Positions 12,193 to 21,700 of a stretch of 64,000 nucleotides of DNA are shown here, in pieces. The stretch covers positions 10,592,543-10,656,542 of the forward strand of contig NC_079895.1 of assembly GCF_024868665.1 (NCBI RefSeq), given 5' to 3'. The first letter of the stretch is position 1, and each line of letters begins with the position of its first letter. The notes under the pieces were generated by a model. That model was not told the origin of the DNA, did not search any database, and saw only the letters and a program-made list of their open reading frames with translations. A program made the translations under genes and the position numbers. The stretch comes from Triplophysa rosa. Its lineage: Eukaryota; Chordata; Actinopteri; Cypriniformes; Nemacheilidae.

Positions 12193-12480
12193 AATTCAAT
12201 TCAATTCAATTTTATTTATATAGCGCTTTTCACAATGTGCATTGTTCCAAAGCAGCTTTACAGGAGCAAATAAGAAAAACACAGAAAGGTAAAACACAGC
12301 ACAGTGCATGGTGTTTATAGACCAAGCAAGATCATTATAATAAATAATATCTAATAAATAAATGAATGCAGTCTCCCGGTGAGCAAGCCAACACTGCACT
12401 GCTCTGCTGTGGCGAGGAACCCAAACTCCAATGCTGAATAATGGAGAAAAAAAAACCTCGGGAGAAACCAGGCTCAGCCG
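12193..12480 (-). mobile_element. 3' fragment of an L2-type LINE
   Basis: It starts with the tail repeat ATTCAATTCAATTCAATTTT, then TTTATATAGCGCTTTTCACA, CATTGTTCCAAAGCAGC and a CTCGGGAGAAACCAGGCTCA block. It is nearly identical to 46888-47250 and homologous to the 3' end of the LINE at 42885-45000 (minus). Read on the minus strand it is a 3'-end LINE fragment with a short tandem-repeat tail. It stops abruptly where the LTR-like repeat begins at 12481. Confidence 0.7.
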
Positions 12481-13061
12481 TGTTGGACTTTTAAGGCAGT
12501 CCTGCATGTTCAAAAATTTGTACAGAGACATTCTCCAAAATCGATTAGAAGTTTATTATAATATGTAAAAAGGAGTAACAAAGCTTTGGGTTGTCAGACG
12601 ATCTCCTCACTCCACCACAAGCCAACAACCCAAATTATTCAAAAACTCCCATATTTATTCAGTATGTGACGTCGCTCGCATCTTCTGACTCCTCCTCTGC
12701 CTTTTAAGGAGTGCTGCTCCCTTTCCACCAATCACCGTGAACCAGGTTATCTGACTCTGTCCTTTTTCTTAGTTCCTGAAAAAAAACATCTTCTCAAAAC
12801 ATACATCCTGTGGTCAGTCGCTAGTTTTGAGGAATGTTCTCTAGGGACAGTTTCTTTTGGGGAGTGGTCTCCTAGAGACAGTTTCTTGTGGCCGGACAAC
12901 ATACCAACATTCTTAACATTCTTTTAGTAAAAAGAAAACACTAAATCATCTAATGCTTTTAATTATGTAGCGTTGTTTCTTAATCCTATGATTCATTAAA
13001 ACACATCACAACTCATGATTATACTTAAAACATATGCAGTGGATTGATTCATAACATTTCT

Positions 13062-13100
<39 letters not shown>

Positions 13101-13280
13101 GATAATTTATGGTTCCAACCCCCACTTATCTTGTCTCACTCCGTTTGCCACAGTAACTTTCCACTGAGTAAAATAGAAAGCACATGACAAAAGCACACAG
13201 CTTAATGATTTAATGAAAGAAAACACTTATTGATTATATTGATAATTAAATCATACTTTTATCTGAAAAATATTCCCACA
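12481..13280 (-). mobile_element. LTR-like repeat, copy 2 (solo LTR candidate)
   Basis: An 800-bp repeat homologous to 7417-8199. On the minus strand it begins TGTGGGAATA and ends GTCCAACA, so it has TG...CA termini. An AATAAACTTC polyadenylation-like signal lies near the 3' end (about 12550). No primer-binding site, coding region or convincing target duplication flanks it; the left neighbour is an L2 fragment. It fits a solo LTR, but another repeat type is possible. Confidence 0.5.
13066..13098. repeat. (GT)n microsatellite
   Basis: An uninterrupted run of GT dinucleotides inside the LTR-like repeat. The other copy (near 7955) has only a short GT run at the same place, so this one has expanded locally. 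Confidence 0.9.
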
Positions 13281-13394
13281 TTGGCCAAATGACTCCAGGT
13301 GGACTCCTAAAACCCCCCACGGAAAAAAAAAAACTCTTCGGATTAACACGATTCACATAGATTTTTGCCCAAAAGCGACTAGTTTGCAGGTATG

Positions 13395-14166
13395 ATAAGT
13401 TACGATCTTTGATCAGTGTTTGCTTTAGTTGGGCTCTTGACTCTTGAGTTTAATGTTGAGTTTACTTTACTGTCTAACACATATGTTGTGCCAAAGAAAA
13501 CTAAGATCCAGTGAGATCAGAAAATGATTGTTACTTCATCACAATGAGTGATGAGTGTGATATGTTATTAATATGTGCAGTTATGATACAGCTTAAAGAG
13601 AATAAAGCAGTGTTATGGACGACTAACAGGATAAATTATTTTCACAAAATTGTTACTTTTCTGAATCAGTTAGACATGAAGAATCGGTGTATGAATCTCA
13701 ACAATGGTGACAATCATCAAACTAAATCAGATAAACAGATCAACTGCAATGCATGCTGGGAGTCATGAATGAGTTTTGTACTATGATGTTACCCAGCATG
13801 CATTGCAGCATGAAGCTTTCTTTCTGTTGATTGTCACCATTGATTCATACACCGATTCTTCATGTCGAACTGATTCAGAACTGTAACAGTTTTGTGAAAA
13901 TCATTTATTCTGGAAATTGTCTATAAAAGTGCTAAAATCTTTTTAAACTGTGTCATAACTCCACATTCACATATTAATAACATACCACACTCAAAAGTAA
14001 CTTACAGAACTTCATTGTGATGAAATAATGATCATTTTCTGATGTCACTGGATCTTAGTTTTCTTTGGCACAACATATGTGTTAGACAGTAAAGAAAACT
14101 TCACATTAAACTCAAGAGTCAAGAGCCCAACTAAAGCAAACACTGATCACAATAATGGTGATTTGT
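13395..14166. mobile_element. Large hairpin (fold-back) element
   Basis: Two arms of about 360 bp are inverted copies around a centre near 13775. The left arm begins GATCAGTGTTTGCTTTAGTT (13411), and the right arm ends AACTAAAGCAAACACTGATC. The inner arms carry GAATCGGTGTATGAATC and CAATGCATGCTGGG on one side and their complements on the other. A terminal fragment of the same family occurs at 16078-16140. No transposase is present. The ORF at 13511-13768 is only the left arm read as protein. Confidence 0.85.
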
Positions 14167-14283
14167 TTCAACATTAATTGCAGGTGCAAAAGTGATATTG
14201 ATTCAATGCAATTAACATTGACCAATCAGTTATTTTTTAACATTGATTCAATGATTGCTTGCTGTCTGGGCATCCATGTGGAA

Positions 14284-14380
14284 AGGTACAATATGTGTAC
14301 CTTTGAGGGTACTGCCCCAGTGACAACCATTGTACCCCTAAAGGTACAAATCTGACACATTTTTTTCTGACAGTGTAGAA
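14284..14380. mobile_element. GGTACA-type palindromic repeat
   Basis: AAGGTACAATATGTGTACC, GAGGGTACTGCCCCAGTGAC and TGTACCCCTAAAGGTACAAA make a short palindromic unit built from GTACC words. This is a well-known kind of fish MITE end. It is non-coding. Confidence 0.5.
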
Positions 14381-14934
14381 TCGGAACGGAACTTGCTGCT
14401 TTTCCCTACCCAGCTCACTGCACAGAAGACACAGAGGGATGCAATCCTGCGTCAGTAACCGATCACATGCACTGGGTTTTCCTCAACCCTAAAAATGTTT
14501 TATGCTACGCCACTGCATGTACTATAGAAGGCAAACAATATAGAACTTTGTTATTTGTTGACGACAAACTAAAGATCATCAACTTTCATCAACTACTTCA
14601 GGATAATGTTTCTGCTCTTCTGAATTCACTGCAGTTGGGAATCTACCTGGTTGGCAAAATCTCGTCACGGCTGAAAACAATTCATTTATTTGAACATGTT
14701 GAGAAATATGTGAGGCTACCAAAACAAGACAAATTTGTTGCAGTGCCGCTTCTGCACTTGTGCCAGTGATTTCATTTATATCTTGACATATGCACAGCTT
14801 ATTAAATTCAGCTGTGTCTTTTCTTTTATGTTAAATAAACCTCAAAATTCAGTTTTAACCTTTAATTTTGACATTCCTGATTTTATTACATTCTTTACAT
14901 TTACATGTTCTATGTCGTTTTAAACAGCTTAAAA

Positions 14935-15140
14935 TGGTTGTTTACCCCAAAAATAAAAATTCTGTCATCATTTACTCACACTCTTGTCATTTCAAACCTG
15001 TATGACTTTCTTTCTTCTGCATAACACAACAGAAGATATTTTGAAGAATGCTAGTAAAAGAAAGAAAACCGTTGGTCCCCATTGTCTCGTATGGAGACCA
15101 TGGCTTGTTTGTGGTCTCGTGTGGTAACCATTGTATGCAA
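14935..15140. mobile_element. MITE family A fragment
   Basis: The sequence AAAATTCTGTCATCATTTAC followed by TCACACTCTTGTCATTTCAAACCTGTATG matches the half-element words of the copy at 163-505 and of those in the senp7 introns. Only one arm is clear; the other end is lost. Confidence 0.55.
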
Positions 15141-15333
15141 ATTATTTAAAAAGTGATGTAATAGCAGCGTACCACCATTAGATACGTACCTTGTTGCCTG
15201 GGACTTATTGGTGGCAGACAATTAACAGCCTCAGGAATATAATTTTTATAGATAAGGACTAAAACTATGAAATAAGTTAAATAGTTTATAAGTGTGTATA
15301 TAATTTTTAAATATTTTATCTTCTTTGTCATAG

Positions 15334-15566
15334 CCATGCTGAGGGAGGTATTAACCAAAGTAGAGATGGTCCTGGACCAACAAACCACTATCCTGAGATT
15401 GCTGCAGCTGCGAGAGGTTCAAGTGCTGTGTTTAGATATTGAGGAAAGTTCTCTGCCCCTCAAAAACCTTCTTCGGCTGCTTAGTCTGGAGCAAAGGATG
15501 CAGCAGAGCCCAGATTACAAGCAAAAACTGATAAGAAACTATTTATTTTACAAGTTTTTTACTTAA
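15334..15566 (+). pseudogene. Isolated exon resembling the DUF4806-type C-terminus
   Basis: After an AG acceptor-like site, an open frame reads MLREVLTKVEMVLDQQ, then ILRLLQLREV and a segment SLPLKNLLRLLSLEQRMQ with SPDYKQKL. A coiled-coil heptad region followed by a 'LPL..L..L..LE..' helix pair resembles the small DUF4806 domain that occurs in many fish uncharacterised, transposon-associated proteins. No matching upstream exons are recognisable, and the frame runs into AT-rich sequence before a stop. It is probably a relic; the domain assignment is by memory of the family pattern and is weak. Confidence 0.35.
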
Positions 15567-15634
15567 AAAAATGTCAAATTGACACACAAAACATAACATG
15601 CAACAACTCCTTGATACGAACGAATGACTACACT

Positions 15635-15765
15635 GTAAAAAATTCCCTGTTAAATTACAGTAAACAACTGGCAGCTATATTTGCCAGCACATAGCTGTAA
15701 TTTTACACATACCTACTGTAATCTGCAACAACAGTTTATTACTGTAAAGACATTATAATTTGCAC
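15635..15765. mobile_element. ACTGTAAAA-type DNA-element fragment
   Basis: The sequence CACTGTAAAAAATTCCCTG, AAACAACTGGCAGC and TACTGTAATCTGCAACAAC resembles the CCGTAAA/ACTGTAAA ends seen near 1.1 kb. A decayed non-autonomous DNA transposon end without coding capacity. Confidence 0.4.
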
Positions 15766-15779
15766 AATATAATACTGTT

Positions 15780-15913
15780 ATTTATGCATTTGGCAACGCT
15801 TAAGACTTACATTATATCCTATACATTTATACATAGGTATGTGCAATCCCCTGGGATCGAACCACAACTTTGCGTTGTTAACACAATGCTTTACCACTGA
15901 GCTACAGGAAAGC
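15780..15913 (-). mobile_element. tRNA-derived SINE
   Basis: Read on the minus strand, it begins CTTTCCTGTAGCTCAGTGGT (an A-box-like tRNA 5' part), continues through AACAACGCAAAG and the B-box GGTTCGATCC, and ends with a tail containing AATGTAAGTC and GCCAAATGCATAAAT. That tail is a decayed version of the 3' end of the L2 LINE at 35.8 kb. This tRNA-head, LINE-tail layout is that of cyprinid SINEs. A second diverged copy lies near 57.2 kb. Confidence 0.7.
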
Positions 15914-15948
15914 TTTTAGTGTTCTTGCTGTGATTTCCATTAATTGTT

Positions 15949-16045
15949 CAGAGGTGGGACCAAGTCATTGTTTTCAAGTCCCAATCAAGTCCCAAGTCAA
16001 GAGAGGCGAGTCCAAGTCAGGTTGCAAGTCCTGAATGTTAATGAA
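15949..16045. mobile_element. CAAGTC-rich DNA-element end
   Basis: CAGAGGTGGGACCAAGTCAT followed by repeated CAAGTCCCAA and CCAAGTCAGG words is the recognisable terminal region of a common fish hAT-like element. Only one end is present. Confidence 0.45.
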
Positions 16046-16077
16046 CTGAATCAATATCACTTTTGTGCCCACAAAAA

Positions 16078-16140
16078 TCACCATTGTTGTGATCAGAGTT
16101 TGCTTTAGTTGGGCTCCTGATCCTCGGCTTCAGTAAAGTT
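16078..16140. mobile_element. Terminal fragment of the hairpin element
   Basis: AATCACCATTGTTGTGATCA, then GTTTGCTTTAGTTGGGCTCC, matches the outer end of the 13.4-14.17 kb hairpin element (its right end reverse-complemented). Useful because it shows that the element's true terminus extends to about 14166. Confidence 0.6.
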
Positions 16141-16290
16141 ACTTATTCAGTGGTGTAATAGTGTTTCAGAAAGAACGCTTGTGCACTAAGACAGAAATGC
16201 TTAAAAACAAGTTACATGACATTTGATTATCTGACATTTATCATAAAAAAGTAATAATACTGATTAATTGATGATTAGTTTGAGTGCTCT

Positions 16291-16363
16291 GAATTGTAAA
16301 TGCACATGGGAGAGCGTTAGACTGAAGATCTAAAGGTCCCTGGTTTGATCCTGGGTTTCGGCA
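16291..16363 (+). pseudogene. tRNA-Phe (GAA) pseudogene
   Basis: The 3' two-thirds match a eukaryotic tRNA-Phe: GGGAGAGCGTTAGACTGAAG contains the D-arm end and the GAA anticodon in the loop ACTGAAGAT, followed by a T-arm TCCCTGGTTTGATCCTGGG and the acceptor 3' strand TTTCGGC. The 5' acceptor strand and most of the D-stem are replaced by unrelated AT-rich sequence, so the acceptor stem cannot form. Confidence 0.75.
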
Positions 16364-16473
16364 AGCGTTACTCTGTCCGTCGCTTTGCTCTCGTTAGAGC
16401 AGAGCTCTTTGCCGTCACCACACCGAGCGGCCTTTACTCTGCGATCTGGCGGGTCGGCAACCCCTCAACACCG

Positions 16474-16545
16474 GGTTCCATGGTGTAATGGTTAGCACTC
16501 TGGACTCTGAATCCAGCGATCCAAGTTCAAATCTCGGTGGGACCT
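16474..16545 (+). tRNA. tRNA-Gln (CTG)
   Basis: A 72-nt cloverleaf. The 5' strand GGTTCCA pairs with TGGGACC, followed by the discriminator T. The D-arm is TGGTGTAATGGTTAGCA. The anticodon arm CTGGACTCTGAATCCAG has anticodon CTG. The T-arm contains GTTCAAATC. One base in the T-stem (CCAAG instead of CCGAG) weakens a pair, but the overall fold is intact. The A- and B-box-like internal promoter sequences are present. It lies in a cluster with Phe, Ala, Pro and Ile copies. Confidence 0.9.
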
Positions 16546-16876
16546 CACGTGCACACTGGCTTAAAATGAAAATGCAAGTAACACTGCAAGAAAACGTGTG
16601 GAATCTTAAGTGACAACTCGATTGTCTTCGGACGTGAAGCTCCTGCATCACGTTGCTTTGTGTAAGAGCAACGCACGTACCATGTGGGAGACTCTTGTCA
16701 TTTGTGTCGAGGTGCCACAGCGAGGAGCGATACCTGACCCTGATGGCTTTTTGTGAATGAACATATGAGCAGGAATCAACACGAAGACCTTTTTCTGCAG
16801 CGGTGAGCCTCGACAGGTAGCATAGAGAGGGCTAAGGCGCACAAAGGCGTGAAGGAGGCTCCAAAAGCCACTGACG

Positions 16877-16949
16877 TGGAGAATGCAGGCGTCGGTCCCG
16901 CTACTTCTCGCATGCTAAGTGAGCGCTCTACCATTTGAGCTAATTCACC
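16877..16949 (-). tRNA. tRNA-Ala (AGC), slightly degenerate
   Basis: On the minus strand a 73-nt tRNA reads GGTGAATTAGCTCAAATGGT, then an anticodon arm with AGC in CTTAGCAT, and ends ATTCTCCA. Position 3-70 of the acceptor is T-T and one anticodon-stem pair is A-C, while the T-stem keeps one G-U pair. It is close to functional but may be decaying. Its translation gives a spurious peptide (VERSLSMREV) that is often misannotated as protein. Confidence 0.7.
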
Positions 16950-17059
16950 GGCGTTGTCTGCGAAAGACGCACTTTGCCTCGGCTCAATTAAACGGGGCTC
17001 ACAGGCGGTGGAAACACCTTTCCCACGGGGCTGGACATCACAATTACGCAACACCGCTC

Positions 17060-17131
17060 GGCTCGTTGGTCTAGGGGTATGATTCTCGCTTTGGGAGCGA
17101 GAGGTCCCGGGTTCAAATCCCGGACGAGCCC
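17060..17131 (+). tRNA. tRNA-Pro (TGG)
   Basis: A 72-nt gene. GGCTCGT pairs with ACGAGCC, and the D-arm is TGGTCTAGGGGTATGA. The anticodon arm CTCGC-TTTGGGA-GCGAG carries anticodon TGG, and the T-arm CCGGGTTCAAATCCCGG is perfect. All stems pair, so it is the best-preserved tRNA in the cluster. Confidence 0.93.
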
Positions 17132-17209
17132 TGCTTTAGGTCTTCCACTTAACGGCACGACGCTTGAAGAGCGCTATGCAAATCCAGAACGTGAAAACAT
17201 GAGCCTCGT

Positions 17210-17284
17210 GGCCAGTTAGCTCAGTTGGTTACAGCGTGGTCTTAAAAACGCCAAGGTCGCGGGTTTCTTTCCCCATACGGGCCA
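17210..17284 (+). pseudogene. tRNA-Ile-like pseudogene
   Basis: The start GGCCAGTTAGCTCAGTTGGT and end ACGGGCCA match the eukaryotic tRNA-Ile(AAT) pattern, and the anticodon-stem halves GTGGT and CGCCA-like remain. The anticodon loop is changed to CTTAAAA, and the T-loop is broken (GGGTTTCTTTCCCC in place of a GGTTCGAATCC-type arm, with one extra base). It is therefore unlikely to give a functional isoleucine tRNA. Confidence 0.7.
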
Positions 17285-18044
17285 TTGACTTTTCTCTTGC
17301 ATCCTGTCCATCACTCATGGCTACTGCGCCTAGGGTCCTTCGCGGACAGGCCTGCGCAAGTCGACGTGGCCGAAATGGCGGTACCTGACAACCACAAGTC
17401 TGTAAAATAAATCCAATAGTATGCCGAGTTCCATCTTTAAAAAACCAATTCAATCACAAAGTCCATTTTTGGCCGTCTAATGAAATTGCAAGGTCCATTT
17501 TTCATAAACCAATCACCGCACGTAGTCCATTTTTATCCATCATTGAGCGCATTCCATCCAATCTCCGCTCTAGGAATGTTATTTGCTCGGGTAAGTTATG
17601 TTATTTATATTTCGCTCGGGAATGTTATTTATATTTTGTTAATGAAATGGCTTATTTTATGAATAGCAAGATTGGCTCCGTAAAATTAGCCTACGATTAA
17701 AGTTACCTCAGCTGTCAGAATTCAGTCAACTGGATCAGGTAACGTTAACTGTCATTGATCCTAACAGCTAACAGTTATATATTTGTAATGTAAATAATTT
17801 TAGCCGGTGTTGTCTGACTTTGTGTAACTTCAGTTAGCAAACCTTATTTTTTGATAGGTAACGTTACCTAATTTACTTGTAATTACATAAGCATATCTGA
17901 TATGTTAACCTTACTTCATGGGACATGGCGATGGTCTGTTAGCAGTGGGGGTTGACGTAAATCTTATTGTATATCTTATTTTGTTTATTAGCTATAGGCT
18001 ACTGTAACATCACCGTTAAATTAAACTGGCACAAAATGTAACTG
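17285..18044. other. Sequence 5' of the transposase-like gene
   Basis: Contains several GTAACGTTA words and AT-rich DNA but no recognisable coding exon. A non-coding first exon of the downstream gene may lie here: coding exon 1 is preceded by an acceptor-like TTTTAG at about 18709. Confidence 0.35.
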
Positions 18045-18653
18045 TTAACCCTCTTGTTGTGTTCCAGTCGAATTTGATCGATTTAAAGTTTTCTCTCTGA
18101 AAATGTAGTTTATTTAATCTGTCATGAGGTTCCATGACTTTGTCCACATAGGGCATCTGAACAAACAAAATAAATTTGGATAATGTTGATCAAATTTTGG
18201 GTGTTTTGTTTACCTTGTTTATCACCTGTGGAATTCCTGGTCAAAAATGACCAGTCATTAGAAGTGAATGGAGGAGACTACAATAAGTGTATAAAATTGA
18301 GTTCAGGCAAATGTCCTCATTAGATGGACACAGTTGAAATAGCACAATATATTTAATCTTAGTATTTGTTGTAGTCAAAATAATCCATACATTATGCTTT
18401 TTTAAAATCAAAAACGAGTTGTATGAGCCCAGGTCAATGAGGCATACAGGCCATAAATAGCAAACATGAGTTCAAAACTTGTACTGTATATTCACCTAAT
18501 GTTGTGATAGATCTTTTTTTATCAACTTAAGTTTTTGTGAACATTACATGTATATCTATTATTATGGATTCATAATCTGCTATAATGTGGCAGTCATTTT
18601 GGACCAGGAACACAAAACTAGCTAACATGAAATGAACACAAAAGGAGGGTTAA
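18045..18653. mobile_element. piggyBac-like MITE flanked by TTAA
   Basis: A 609-bp unit has TTAA at both ends (18045-18048 and 18650-18653) and terminal inverted repeats. The left reads TTAACCCTCTTGTTGTGTTC; the right, reverse-complemented, reads TTAACCCTCCTTTTGTGTTC. Internally it has GGTCAAAAATGACCAG, the short palindrome common in this fish family. There is no transposase. It lies about 65 bp upstream of the coding start of the next gene, possibly inside its leader intron or promoter. Confidence 0.8.
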
Positions 18654-18717
18654 TGCCGTGTTGTCGGGCTACAATGGCAGTTAGTGTAACATATTCTGTA
18701 TTGTTTTAGGCAACAAT

Positions 18718-21700
18718 ATGGCTTCAGCTAAGTCACACAAAGGCATGAGCGATGCTAACTGGTTTGCGCGTCTGGAGAGTTTTGCCCGAACAGGAGTTTG
18801 GCCATCTAGGGAGGGGAATAGACCTTCTCCCCGACAAAAAAGATGGCATGAGTTGTATCAGAAGGTAAATTATGCTGCCAGATTCATGTGTGAACTCGTA
18901 TGATAATACATTGTGCGATTTTTAAATAAGTGATTATTTACATATGTAAATACAATGTAATATTGATATAATTATGATGACTTATGGCTGTTTTGAGATA
19001 ACGTGGACAACAGTGTCGTAGCTATACTTTATGTTCACAGATAGAAAAGTGCCCTCTGCAAATGAGGGGGCAGACCACCCTTCTGAAGGAAGCTCAGATT
19101 TGTTTTTGTGGATTTCACAAGGTAACTTCAATTAGCCTAGTTCAAGTTGCATAAATAGATCTGTTTGCAATATCAATGTGTCTTTTTATCTGAAATCACA
19201 TTAAGAAGACTTTATAATATTATGTCTGGTATATCTTTGTGCATGTATTACAGGTTCATCCACCAGTCACAGTGGATGCATCACAGAGCACACCTGCTCA
19301 AAGCACACCCTCCATCAGTGATGTGTCACGTTCTGCAAAGATGGCCAAACTGACATTGTCAATGGTAAGCAGACCTTACTATTGCAGGTATCAATGCAGA
19401 CATTGAAACATCTCAACCTTTTCCTATAGTGTTAGGGTTTTGATATCATTGACTATGACAAACCTTTTCAGTTTGAAAAGTCAAGGTTTGGAGGCTCACA
19501 TGTGGCAGCAGCAAAACCCAATTTGAGCACCCAGAGGAAAACCTCTCAGGTTAATATGAAAGACATCATGACTTTATCAAGACATCATCACATGATCACT
19601 ACATCATTTTATTTCATTAAAAAACAATTTGCAATTGATCCCCTTAATAGATGATCATAATGTTTGACTCCACAGACATTAGAGCACTCCAGTTCAGCAG
19701 CAGCTTCTAGCCCACCCTCTGATCCTCGTCCTCCTCCATCCCCCAAACCTCATCGGCCTGTCATCCAGTCCTCCTCTACCTTCTTCCTTCCTCCAGCTCA
19801 GAGATCACAACGCATAAAAGAAACAGCAACACCATCGACTATTTCTGAGTTTGCTGTTGTGAGCAGCCCAGTAAGATGTCATTCAAAATATGAACATGCC
19901 TTTGTCATTTAATGCTGTCGTAGCTTATACTTAAACTAGTGTTTTTGTAAATATCAGCAGGTCTCATCTCAGCCAGAAGACCCTGCGGATCTCCCACTAC
20001 TGTGGCCACAGACAATGCCAGAGCAGGACCAGAAGTGGGTGTCGGAAGCACTTTTTAGGGTTGGTGCAAAGGGAAAGCTGGAGCTGCGTGAAAACCTACA
20101 GTTGTGGTATCACCCCCCACAACCAGCCCTGTTGTACCACCAAGCTCCAACACCTGCTAGATTTTTTTCACAGCGGCTCTTGCTCTGGATGCCATATAGG
20201 CTATGGAAGGTGCGGCTCCAGTGTACTAACCCTGCCTGTGCCCGGCAACAGCTGTGTGGTGGTGGTCTGCACAGGAGGGTATGACAGGTGTTAGATATCG
20301 ACAGATACTACAACCTGGTCACAGAGACCCTAATCTGTACCAGGTGTAGAACCAGCTACCTGTCCTGGAGTCATGCTGTGCTGCAGCAGTTGGACCTGGC
20401 CCATCGATCTGAATTCAGGGTCATCCTCACACGCAAGTAATTATTTTGCAGTCATGTTCACTCATATGCTACCTTTTTTGAGAAATATTTCCTAGATACC
20501 TGAAAATAAGATACTTGAATTAATACCTTTTGCCAAGGTATGCCTGTGACATTCGAGTTCTTCGCTTGTTGCGTGAGAGGGGCATGGGGAATGGCCCAGT
20601 GAGGATCATCGGCCAGCTGAGGGAGAACCACAGTGAGGAGTGGTTAAAACGTGTGGCTCGGTACACATCAGAGTGTGTGGCCTTTTTGGATAATCCTGGC
20701 CTGGATCCACTGCACTTCCAGGAACCACCACCGCTTGCTCCTGTACCCAGCTACAAATGGCTCCTCACTGTATACAGCCAGGACATCCTCAACAGACTCG
20801 ATCACATCAAGGCCAGCATCACATCCACGTACGGATCAATTATAAAAATGGATTCAACTAAGAAGGTCAGAGGAGCTGGTTTAATGACTGTACCCTTATC
20901 TATAATGTATTGGTATACCAAAAGAGCTTTATTTGTCAATGTTACTGATTTGAATGTATGTTGTATTATTTGCTATGTTTATTGTTTCTTTCAGATCACC
21001 AAGAAGTTGAGTGGGCCTGCGAAAGGCACAGCACAGTGGCTTACCTCAGTAGGCAATGAGGTAGGTCAGGTGCTGATGAGTGTCCTGACTGCAAATGAAG
21101 GGGCTGGGTTAGACCTCATGGCTGCAGGGCTCATGGAGAGATACCAGAGAGCTGGTGTTGATCCTCCCACTATCCTGTATGTGGACTGTGACTGTTGCAA
21201 GGAAGTGGGAGAGACTAAACTGAAGAGGCGGTTCAGCGGCTGGCCTGATGTCATCGTCCGTCTAGACATTTGGCATTTTATGCGACGTCTGGCAGTAGGA
21301 TGCACCACAGATGCCCACCAGTTGTACCCTACTTTTATGGCTAGGTTGTCGTCCTGTATTTTTGAGTGGGACGCAGGGGATCTCACTCTGCTGAGAAAGG
21401 CCAAGAGGGAGCAACTCACCCAACAGGGCTGGCCTGCAATGACGGAGGCAGAGCTTGACCGTCATATAAGCAAAGATGAGCTGGCCCAACACTGCAGGAG
21501 GAGAACACGAGGAGAGGAAACCACTATCCGCCTCCTTGATATGCTCATCAGAGAGCTCATGGGTGGCCAGGGGAATGATGCCCTTGGTATTCCTCTCCTT
21601 GACAGTGTGAGGATGCAGCACATCTGGCATGTCCAGAGGCGGCACGTCACCTGTATTCAGGACCCTCCAGATGTGCTGCTCTACACAGAAACTGGAACCC

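Noticed and set aside
13511..13768. 85-codon ORF
   Set aside because: Lies entirely inside one arm of the hairpin element; its complement forms the other arm.
14467..14769. 100-codon ORF MHWVFLNPKNVLCY...
   Set aside because: No family recognised, no splice or promoter context, and it lies among repeats. Possibly a relic exon of a transposon-associated gene, but I cannot support it.
16415..16651. Minus-strand ORF with PPRFELGSLDSESRV
   Set aside because: Translation of the tRNA-Gln gene on its opposite strand; no protein family.
16776..17054. Minus-strand ORF containing VERSLSMREVAGPTPAFS
   Set aside because: This is the tRNA-Ala sequence read as protein, a common annotation artefact.
21262..21645. 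127-codon minus-strand ORF
   Set aside because: Antisense to exon 8 of the transposase-like gene, whose frame has clear domain and splice support.
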